Translations under genes and position numbers: made by a program | In this document: one piece after another, positions 57,793 to 64,000 of the stretch | Layout: each line of letters starts with the position of its first letter | How positions within the stretch are numbered: position 1 is the stretch's first letter | Assembly: GCA_963754535.1 (NCBI GenBank) | Contig: CAVWGG010000024.1 | Coordinates: 62,001-126,000, forward strand | Source: RPQJ01 sp963754535 | Lineage (GTDB): Bacteria > Pseudomonadota > Gammaproteobacteria > Steroidobacterales > Steroidobacteraceae | Length of the DNA stretch: 64,000 nucleotides | Direction of reading: 5' to 3' | Notes under the pieces: model-generated | Databases searched by the model: none | What the model was told of the DNA's origin: nothing | The model's input: the letters and a program-made list of their open reading frames with translations, nothing else

Positions 57793-58694
57793 CGGCCTCC
57801 TCCATCCTCCGCAGGCGCGGTGACCCCACCGGAGATCGGCTGGCGACGGCGATCTTCGTGGCGGCCCTGATCCATGGGCTGGTGATCCTCGGCGTGCGTT
57901 TCAGCGCCCCGCCGGTCGCCGACAACGCGCTGCCCACGCTCGAGGTCCTGCTGGTTCCGCCCGGCCCGGACGACCCGCAGGAAAACCGCGACGCCGCCTA
58001 CATCGCGCAGCGCACGCAGCGGGGCAAGGGCACCAGCCTGGAGGCCAGGCGCGCTTCCCTGCCCGAAGCACGCGAGGAACGACTGGCACCCCCCGATGCT
58101 GCGTCTCCCGAGGCTGAAACGCGCACCCGCCTCGCCGAGCCCGCGGGGGCCGTGTCGGTGCTGGCCCGCCGCGCACTCGAAGCCGAGCGCCTCGCGACGG
58201 GTGCCGAACCGCGCGAGGAGGCGCCGGTGTTCTTCGCCGTCCCCACGCCGGCCGTGCCGACGGTGGGCCTCAACGCCGCTGTCGCCGATCGCGACCTGCA
58301 CCTGCGCGGCCAGCGCTCGGCCGACGGCAAACTGCTGGCCGACACGCGCGAGTCCGCCATCGCGACGTACCTGGACGGCTGGAAGCGCCGGATCGAGCGC
58401 GTCGGCACGATCAATTTTCCGAACGAGGCCCGCCGACGGCAGCTGTCCGGCAACCCGGTCGTCGAGGTCGCGATCCGTGCCAACGGCACGCTCGAAACCG
58501 TGATCGTGCGCCGGACCAGTGGGCACCCTGAGCTCGACAACGCTGCGGTCGGCATCGTGCGGCTGGCAGCCCCGTTCGAACCGTTCCCGAGCGCCTTGCG
58601 CGAACGTTTCCCGGTGCTCCGTTTTGCCTACGAATGGCAGTTCATCAACGGCCAGCTCGGTGGCGACGGCGCGGTCTTCTCCTCCGGCCCGTAG
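57789..58694 (+). CDS. tonB: TonB-like energy transducer
   Basis: A protein of about 301 residues with an N-terminal helix (LATAIFVAALIHGLVILGVR), a long charged, Ala/Pro/Glu-rich periplasmic spacer and a C-terminal TonB domain (VVEVAIRANGTLETVIVRRT, LDNAAVGIVRLAAPFEPFP). The helix has the SxxxH-like His (LIHGLV) used for coupling to ExbBD. The start is a TTG at 57789 that overlaps the gshB stop (TTGA). No exbBD is near. It may energise BtuB. Confidence 0.88.
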   Translation: MTASSILRRRGDPTGDRLATAIFVAALIHGLVILGVRFSAPPVADNALPTLEVLLVPPGPDDPQENRDAAYIAQRTQRGKGTSLEARRASLPEAREERLAPPDAASPEAETRTRLAEPAGAVSVLARRALEAERLATGAEPREEAPVFFAVPTPAVPTVGLNAAVADRDLHLRGQRSADGKLLADTRESAIATYLDGWKRRIERVGTINFPNEARRRQLSGNPVVEVAIRANGTLETVIVRRTSGHPELDNAAVGIVRLAAPFEPFPSALRERFPVLRFAYEWQFINGQLGGDGAVFSSGP

Positions 58695-58711
58695 CGCGAT
58701 ACTGTCGCGCC

Positions 58712-59269
58712 GTGGCCTCCTACCTCACCAACCAGTTCCTGATCGCCATGCCCGCCATGGACGATCCGAACTTCGCGCAGACCGTCACGCTGGTGTGCGA
58801 ACACAGCGAGCGTGGTGCGCTGGGCATCGTCATCAATCGGACGTTGCCCATGACGCTGGGAGAAGTGTTCGACCAGCTCGGCCTCGACTCCTCGCGTTCG
58901 CGCGTGGCAGAGCAGCCCGTACTGCGGGGCGGCCCGGTCCAGACGGAACGCGGGTTCGTGCTGCACTCGCCGGCCGGCCGCTATGAATCGTCGCTGCCGT
59001 TTTCCGAGCGCATGCACCTCACCACGTCCCGGGACATCCTCGACGCCCTCGCGGCGGGTGAAGGACCCGACAGTGCCGTGATCGCACTGGGTTATGCCGG
59101 CTGGGACGCCGGCCAGCTCGAGGACGAGATGGCCCGCAATGCCTGGCTCACCGTGGACGCCGACGCGCGCGTGCTGTTCTCGACCCCGGTCGAGGAACGC
59201 TGGAGCGCGGCGGCGCGCCTGCTCGGCGTCGATCTCATTTCCCTCAGCAGCGACGCGGGCCACGCCTGA
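58712..59269 (+). CDS. YqgE/AlgH family protein
   Basis: A 185-residue protein of the UPF0301 family (YLTNQFLIAMPAMDDPNFAQ, HSERGALGIVINRTL, GYAGWDAGQLEDEMARNAWL). Its function is unknown, although it was named AlgH in Pseudomonas. The start is a GTG at 58712, 17 bases after tonB. It regularly precedes ruvX (yqgF), as here. Confidence 0.93.
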   Translation: MASYLTNQFLIAMPAMDDPNFAQTVTLVCEHSERGALGIVINRTLPMTLGEVFDQLGLDSSRSRVAEQPVLRGGPVQTERGFVLHSPAGRYESSLPFSERMHLTTSRDILDALAAGEGPDSAVIALGYAGWDAGQLEDEMARNAWLTVDADARVLFSTPVEERWSAAARLLGVDLISLSSDAGHA

Positions 59270-59751
59270 ACTCCCCGGACGACGACGACCCCACCCTTGC
59301 GCCAGTCACCGGCGGCCGTCCGGCTGCGGGTGAGGTCATCCTCGCGTTCGATTTCGGCCGCCGCCGCATCGGGGTGGCCGTGGGCCAGACCCTGACCGGG
59401 TCCGCGAACGCGGTCGGCGTGCTGCCCGCCCACGACGGAGCGCCTGACTGGGCCGCCGTCGATACGTGCATTGCCCAATGGGGACCGGGCCGACTGCTCG
59501 TCGGGCTCCCCTATAATATGGACGGCTCGGACACCACCACGACGGCAGCCTGCCGCGCTTTCGGCGAGAAGCTCGCGCGGCGCTCGGGCCTGCCGGTCGA
59601 CTACGTGGACGAGCGCCTGACGTCCAATGCCGCTTACGACGAGTTGCGCACCGAGCGCCGCTCGGGTGCGCGCGCACGGCGCATCCGTCCCGCGGACATC
59701 GATGCGAACGCTGCGCGGCTGATCCTGCTGACCTGGATGGGCACGCCTTGA
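59266..59751 (+). CDS. ruvX: Putative pre-16S rRNase / Holliday junction resolvase RuvX (YqgF), non-canonical start
   Basis: A nuclease of the RNase H fold that matures the 16S 5' end. The essential N-terminal motif ILAFDFGRRRIGVAVG lies upstream of the first in-frame GTG (59371), and no ATG, GTG or TTG exists upstream in this frame. The most likely start is CTG at 59266, which overlaps the yqgE stop (CTGA) like the neighbouring TTGA overlaps; ATC at 59338 is the other option. Later motifs LLVGLPYNMDGSD and VDYVDERLTS are complete. From CTG the protein has 161 residues, with a disordered first 20. Confidence 0.85.
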   Translation: MNSPDDDDPTLAPVTGGRPAAGEVILAFDFGRRRIGVAVGQTLTGSANAVGVLPAHDGAPDWAAVDTCIAQWGPGRLLVGLPYNMDGSDTTTTAACRAFGEKLARRSGLPVDYVDERLTSNAAYDELRTERRSGARARRIRPADIDANAARLILLTWMGTP

Positions 59752-60749
59752 AAACTGACACCGGCCGAGACCTGCAGCGCGACCCCGCCGGACGCCTGCG
59801 CCACCTGCTCACGCTCGAAGGGCTGTCGCGCGACGAGATCGTGCACCTGCTCGACCTCGCGCAGTTCTACGTGCGCGAGCCGGGCGACCTGCCCGCGCGC
59901 GACGGCGCCCTGCTCGGGCGCACCGTGGCCAACCTCTTCTTCGAGCCCAGCACGCGCACCCGCGTCTCGTTCGAACTCGCGGCGACGAGGCTCGGCGCGG
60001 ACGTGGTCAACCTCGACCTGCACTCATCGTCGCGGGTGAAGGGCGAGACGGTGCTCGACACGATCTACACGCTGCAGGCGATGATGGTCGACGTCTTCGT
60101 GATGCGCGATTCGGAGCCCGGCCTGCCGGCCTTCGTCGCCGCCCACGTGCAGCCGCACGTCAGCGTGCTGAACGCCGGCGAGGCGCACGTCTCGCACCCC
60201 ACGCAGGGCCTGCTCGACGTGCTGACGATCCGGCAGCGCAAGGGCGACGTGAAGAACCTGAGCGTGGCGATCGTCGGCGACATCAGTCATTCACGCGTCG
60301 CGCGCTCGACGGGCACCGCCCTGCAGACGCTCGGCGTCGGCGAACTGCGCTTCGTCTCACCCGCGAGCCTCGCGCCCGACCCCGACGAATTTCCCGGCGC
60401 AAGGCGCTTCGATTCGCTCGAAGACGGCATCCGCGGCGCGGACGTCATCATGGCGCTGCGCATCCAGAAGGAGCGCATGGACCGATCGCAGATTCCGGAC
60501 GTCGATGCGTTCCTCAAGGAGTGGGGCATCACCGAACGCAGCATCCTGCACGCGAACAAGGGGGCCATCGTCCTGCACCCCGGCCCGATGAACCGCGGCG
60601 TCGAGATCACCAACGTAATCGCCGACGGCCCGCACTCGGCCGTGCAGCAGCAGGTCCGCAACGGCGTCGCCGTGCGCATGGCCGTGCTCGCGACGATCGT
60701 GCGCAACGTGCAGATCCGCAACGTGCAGGCCGGCCGGCGCGAGGTCTGA
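59748..60749 (+). CDS. pyrB: Aspartate carbamoyltransferase catalytic subunit PyrB
   Basis: A 333-residue enzyme that makes carbamoyl aspartate for pyrimidine synthesis. Motifs: NLFFEPSTRTRVSFELAA (carbamoyl phosphate loop), VSHPTQGLLDVLTI and ANKGAIVLHPGPMNRG. The length and N-terminal extension resemble Pseudomonas PyrB, which works with an inactive PyrC homologue; no pyrC or pyrI is visible. The start is TTG at 59748 overlapping the ruvX stop (TTGA). Confidence 0.95.
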   Translation: MKTDTGRDLQRDPAGRLRHLLTLEGLSRDEIVHLLDLAQFYVREPGDLPARDGALLGRTVANLFFEPSTRTRVSFELAATRLGADVVNLDLHSSSRVKGETVLDTIYTLQAMMVDVFVMRDSEPGLPAFVAAHVQPHVSVLNAGEAHVSHPTQGLLDVLTIRQRKGDVKNLSVAIVGDISHSRVARSTGTALQTLGVGELRFVSPASLAPDPDEFPGARRFDSLEDGIRGADVIMALRIQKERMDRSQIPDVDAFLKEWGITERSILHANKGAIVLHPGPMNRGVEITNVIADGPHSAVQQQVRNGVAVRMAVLATIVRNVQIRNVQAGRREV

Positions 60750-60754
60750 CCCGC

Positions 60755-61702
60755 ATGAGTTCCTGCACCATCGACGCACCGGGCCGCAGCCGCGGCGTGC
60801 CGCCGGAGCAGCGCGCGCACCGCGACTCGATCTTCGTCGAGGACGGCAAGCTGCTGTCGCAGCAGGAATACGCGGGCAAGCAGTTCGTGATCCGCATCCA
60901 GGCGCCGAAGTGCGCGGCGGCGGCGGTACCCGGCAGCTTCGCGCACCTGACATGCGACCCGGGGCGTCCGATGCGCCGGCCACTGTCGCTGATGCGCGTC
61001 GACGCCAAGGCGGGCTGGATCGAAATCCTCTACAAGGTCGTGGGCCCCGGACTCGAGGCGCTCTCGCAGCAATCCCTGGGTGCGACGATCAGCGTGCTCG
61101 GCCCGATCGGCCACGGTTTCGTCGCGCATCCCGAGCGGCCGCGGACGCTGCTCGTCGGCGGCGGCGTGGGCATCCCGCCGATGGTGTTCCTGGCGGAATC
61201 GCTGAAGGCCCGTCGTGACGAGGCTCACTGGCAACCGCTCGTGCTGATGGGGTCCGAGATCGAATTTCCGTTTCGCGCACGGCCGTCGCAGATCCTGGTG
61301 CCTGGCGTGCCGAACGAGGCGATCGCATGCATGCCCCTGCTCGACGACTGGGGCATGGCGAGTCGGCTCGCCAGCTTCGGCGACTTCCCGGGCTGCTTCC
61401 ACGGCTACGTGACCGACCTCGCAGCACAGTGGCTGTCGTCGCTGGATGCCGCGGCGCTCGGCGAAGTCGAAATGTTCGCGTGCGGCCCGACCCCGATGCT
61501 GCAGGCCACGGCGCGCGTGGCACGCAAGTTCGGCGTGCCGTGCCAGGTCTCGCTCGAAGAGTTCATGGCTTGCGCGGTCGGCGGGTGCGCGGGTTGCGCC
61601 GTGCCGGTCGTGCAGCCGAATGGCTCGCTGGCGATGAAGCGTGTCTGCGTCGACGGACCTGTGTTCGACGCGAATGCGGTGTTTCCGCCGGTGGCTGCCT
61701 AG
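60755..61702 (+). CDS. PyrK-like dihydroorotate dehydrogenase electron-transfer subunit
   Basis: A 315-residue flavin reductase-like protein. FAD-binding motif RRPLSLMRVD, NAD-binding GGGVGIPPMVFL and, near the C-terminus, a [2Fe-2S] cysteine group CAVGGCAGC with a later Cys in KRVCVDGP, as in PyrK. PyrK normally serves a class 1B PyrD, which is not in the window. It starts five bases after pyrB. About 50 residues longer than Gram-positive PyrK at the N-terminus. Confidence 0.85.
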   Translation: MSSCTIDAPGRSRGVPPEQRAHRDSIFVEDGKLLSQQEYAGKQFVIRIQAPKCAAAAVPGSFAHLTCDPGRPMRRPLSLMRVDAKAGWIEILYKVVGPGLEALSQQSLGATISVLGPIGHGFVAHPERPRTLLVGGGVGIPPMVFLAESLKARRDEAHWQPLVLMGSEIEFPFRARPSQILVPGVPNEAIACMPLLDDWGMASRLASFGDFPGCFHGYVTDLAAQWLSSLDAAALGEVEMFACGPTPMLQATARVARKFGVPCQVSLEEFMACAVGGCAGCAVPVVQPNGSLAMKRVCVDGPVFDANAVFPPVAA

Positions 61703-61759
61703 CGCTGTAGCGCTGCTTGCGGAGTTCCCGAGAGACTCGATCGAGGCGGTTGTTGGCAA

Positions 61760-61827
61760 CCGATCCGGGGCGTGTCCTGCCGGGAGCGGAAAGGCAGACA
61801 CGCTCCCGGCAGGACACACCGGATCGG
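61760..61827. repeat. Inverted-repeat element, family B, copy 1
   Basis: Arms 61760-61788 and 61801-61827 are complementary over 27 positions apart from a 2-base bulge. The loop with the start of the right arm reads GGAAAGGCAGACACGC, the sequence shared with copy 2. Confidence 0.87.
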
Positions 61828-61852
61828 TCGCTCGACACGCAGCGCCTGAGCG

Positions 61853-61876
61853 GGTTCTCGGGCTCGCCCGAGAACC
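61853..61876. repeat. Perfect 11-base hairpin
   Basis: GGTTCTCGGGC (61853-61863) and its exact complement GCCCGAGAACC (61866-61876) are separated by two bases. It is 150 bases after the PyrK-like gene and has no T-run after it. Confidence 0.7.
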
Positions 61877-62343
61877 TCGCACGGCGCAAGCAACCTGCCT
61901 GGAAGCTGACCATCGCGCGTCGGCCCCCTCCCAGCCGGGGGAGGTGCGCGATCCAAACTCCAATTCGACTGTCTAGCTGAGCACCGCGGTGTTTGCGGAA
62001 TGTGCATCAGCAATCAGGTTCTGTCACCGATTCGTGTTGGTGACCGCGCCGACGCCGACCTGCAGGCAGGCGCTCACCGGGCGAGCTTTCTACTGGAACT
62101 TGCGGCAGGAGCCAACACGTTTCGGTAACAGAGCCAACAACGACTGCAGTGAGCAAGCCGCAGTCGTCGCGGAGTATCGCGGTGAGCTCACGGTCGACTT
62201 GAGGGCATGGATCTTCAAGCCAGGCAGCATCACGCTGGGGTGGCATTTGTCGACGCTGCATGCGCCGTGCGAGCGGAATCGACGGCAGGATGCCGAATCT
62301 CCAGCGATGGTTGACGTCGATTGCGGTCGCTCAGGCGCTGACT

Positions 62344-62427
62344 TGCAAGCGGCCGGTCCGGTGCCTTTCGCCGAGCGCGTATCTGCCTTTCCAAGCTCGG
62401 GGAAAGGCACCGGACCGGCCGCCTGCA
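62344..62427. repeat. Inverted-repeat element, family B, copy 2 (opposite orientation)
   Basis: Arms of 33 bases at 62344-62376 and 62395-62427 match in 31 positions around an 18-base loop. On the reverse strand the loop reads GGAAAGGCAGATACGC, one base different from copy 1, while the arms are unrelated to those of copy 1. It lies about 110 bases before the cytochrome lipoprotein gene. Confidence 0.88.
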
Positions 62428-62539
62428 ACACCGTCGACATGCCAATGCGTGTCGTTCGCAGGCGCGAAAGGCGCGGTTGATCTGCCTCCCCGCTGACGTC
62501 CAACTGGCACAAACAACAGATCGACGACAGCGGGGCGAC

Positions 62540-64000
62540 ATGCCGAGCCATACATTGTTCAAGAGTGCAGCGATTTGTGCCGCTGCGATGTTGGTGCTGG
62601 CCGGCTGCGGTGGCGGTGGCGGTGGCGGCTCTTCTGGCGACTCTGACGGCGGAAGTTCGGGAGGTGGCGGCACTGGCGGCACTGGCGGAGGTGGCGGCGG
62701 CGGCACTGGACAAACGCCTGTATACAAGATCCTCGCCACCAATGATCTCGGCATGCACTGCGTGGACGCGGATTTCTCGGTCTTCTCAATCCTCCCACCC
62801 TACAACGTCGTCAATGCGCAGGTGATCCGCACCGACTCGACCGGCAAGCCAGCGCTCGTGAGCGACGGCGCCGTGACGCTGAACTACTCGGCAATCGCCG
62901 ACGCCAACGGATCGATCAACAGCCGCAGCGTCGGCAAGACCAATTTCTGGCAGTACGCGGCGCGGGCCTACGGCGCGAATCTCGCTCCCGGCCAGGGCCT
63001 GAAAGGCCTGTACATGCCAGCCGATGCGACGACGGCGCAACAGACCGCATTCGCATGGAAGGCCACGAATGGTCTCTTCAAGGCCGAGGGAATTCCGATC
63101 ATTCCGACCGACGACGCAGGCCACAGCAACCGGTATCCGTTGATGCGACTGACGGCAGCCGACAAGACGAGCAGCCAGAACGTGGCGACGCTCGACGTCG
63201 TGCTGCCCGTGTCCGAGGAAACGACCTGTCGCGACTGCCACGCCACCGGCGGGCCCGCTGCGAAAGCGGGCAGCATCGCGTGGTCGACCGACGGCGACGT
63301 CGAAGTCCAGTCGCGGGAAAACGTCCTGCTGCTGCATGACAGTCGCATGGGCACGCAACTGATGGCTGCGAAACCGGTCCTGTGCGCGGGCTGTCACTAC
63401 TCCGCCGCGCTCGACCTGGCTGGCACCGGACCCGCGGGTGCGCAGCTGGGCCGTCCGACGATGTCGGCAGCGATGCACGCCTATCACAGCGGCAAGATGG
63501 TGACGGCAGCCGGTGTGCCGCTGGCGGATCACTTCGTAGCCCAAGGCGGTTCGCCCCCGTCGCCGGAAACACAGGCCTGCTATCTCTGCCATCCGGGCAA
63601 GACCACGCAATGCCTGCGCGGCGCGATGACCGATGCCGTGACCTGCCAGAACTGCCACGGCGACATGCGCGCGGTCGGCGGCGCGACGGCACTCGCAGCG
63701 GGCGGCAGCATCGACGGACAGAATGACGGCAAGGCGCGACGGCCCTGGATGGACCTCCCACGCTGCCAGTCCTGCCATACCGGCGACGCGTCGAGTCACC
63801 TGACGCTGGCCGACGCCTCGCTGATGGCAAGCGACGGGCTGCGCACCCTCGTTGCATTCCAGGTGGCGGACGCCGCGGCCTCGCCGCGACTGGCTGCGAG
63901 CAGTCGCTTTGCCGAGAATGCGAATACGCTGTTCCGCTACAGCAAGGGCCACGGCGGCGTGGCGTGCGAGGGCTGCCACAACAGCACGCACGCCATCTGG
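62540..64000 (+). CDS. Multihaem c-type cytochrome lipoprotein with poly-Gly tether, 3' end outside window
   Basis: Open from ATG 62540 to the last base (487 codons visible). The signal peptide ends in a lipobox, AAMLVLAGC, so the protein is lipid-anchored. A flexible Gly/Ser/Thr stretch of about 35 residues follows (GGGGGGSSGDSDGG and GGTGGGGGGGTG), then a domain of about 170 residues without haem motifs, then haem sites CRDCH, CAGCH, CYLCH, CQNCH, CQSCH and CEGCH before the window ends. Lipid anchor plus long tether is typical of cytochromes exposed on the outer membrane, but the side of the membrane is not shown. I cannot assign a named family. Possible acceptor for the redox island at 972-7870. 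Confidence 0.85.
   Translation, partial: MPSHTLFKSAAICAAAMLVLAGCGGGGGGGSSGDSDGGSSGGGGTGGTGGGGGGGTGQTPVYKILATNDLGMHCVDADFSVFSILPPYNVVNAQVIRTDSTGKPALVSDGAVTLNYSAIADANGSINSRSVGKTNFWQYAARAYGANLAPGQGLKGLYMPADATTAQQTAFAWKATNGLFKAEGIPIIPTDDAGHSNRYPLMRLTAADKTSSQNVATLDVVLPVSEETTCRDCHATGGPAAKAGSIAWSTDGDVEVQSRENVLLLHDSRMGTQLMAAKPVLCAGCHYSAALDLAGTGPAGAQLGRPTMSAAMHAYHSGKMVTAAGVPLADHFVAQGGSPPSPETQACYLCHPGKTTQCLRGAMTDAVTCQNCHGDMRAVGGATALAAGGSIDGQNDGKARRPWMDLPRCQSCHTGDASSHLTLADASLMASDGLRTLVAFQVADAAASPRLAASSRFAENANTLFRYSKGHGGVACEGCHNSTHAIW

Larger units (their letters stand above)
61703..62539. other. Gene-free region rich in palindromes
   Basis: No credible gene lies in these 837 bases on either strand; open frames are short and cross the repeats. 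It holds two family-B elements (61760-61827, 62344-62427), a perfect hairpin at 61853-61876, and an 8-base-pair stem (62140-62147 with 62159-62166). The forward genes on both sides point the same way, so it includes the end of the pyr transcript and the promoter of the lipoprotein cytochrome, which I could not pinpoint. Confidence 0.75.

Noticed and set aside
61760..62427. Integron attC sites
   Set aside because: The stems lack the paired RYYYAAC/GTTRRRY ends and no cassette genes or integrase are present.
62230..62758. Reverse open frames over the palindrome region and the start of the lipoprotein gene
   Set aside because: They cross the inverted repeat and the Gly-rich codons and read as Pro- or Arg-rich antisense; the forward frame has a lipobox and haem motifs.

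Overview
The window is GC-rich bacterial chromosome, most likely from a gammaproteobacterium related to the Xanthomonadales, Nevskiales or Steroidobacterales. The evidence is the gene content and order: pilG-pilH-pilI-pilJ-chpA beside gshB, tonB-yqgE-ruvX-pyrB, tyrS beside an M23 peptidase gene, ppx, erpA, rppH, ampD-ampE, and a gammaproteobacterial rrn operon with tRNA-Ile and tRNA-Ala in the spacer. No insertion sequence, phage gene, plasmid gene or CRISPR array was seen.

Bases 1-9655 form a redox island. It starts with the end of feoB and a small FeoB-associated protein. Two forward genes follow: an undeca-haem c-type domain fused to a cytochrome b (CbcL-like layout) and a three-helix NapC/NirT-type cytochrome (ImcH-like layout). 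Facing them is a reverse operon: a large membrane protein, an octahaem cytochrome, a four-cluster ferredoxin, an NrfD-type quinone protein and a small class I cytochrome c. The window also ends (62540-64000) inside a multihaem c-type lipoprotein. Together they look like several quinol-to-periplasm electron outlets, possibly serving extracellular electron transfer.

Bases 9894-20046 carry uup, prsW and a large protein that joins a zinc peptidase, a beta-propeller and a probable beta-barrel. A regulatory operon (GAF-PP2C-kinase, STAS protein, ECF sigma factor, anti-sigma factor) is followed by a gene for an almost pure Gly-Ala-Ala repeat protein. Bases 20172-25748 are a complete reverse-strand rRNA operon with tandem promoters, boxA sites and a strong terminator.

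Bases 25812-47475 are mostly housekeeping: tyrS (frame interrupted near its 3' end), an M23 peptidase, ppx, erpA, rppH, tyrA, pdxH, ampDE, bioA and rsmE. Scattered among them is a cobalamin set: btuC, btuD, riboswitch-btuB, a PduO-type adenosyltransferase and btuF. Bases 47002-56639 are a Pil-Chp chemosensory cluster for type IV pili without visible pilK or chpB. Bases 56815-61702 are a tight forward run of gshB, tonB, yqgE, ruvX, pyrB and a PyrK-like gene, several joined by stop-start overlaps.

Two gene-free stretches (41780-42312 and 61703-62539) hold long, nearly perfect inverted repeats. They fall into two families, each with a conserved core and arms that differ between copies but complement each other within a copy.
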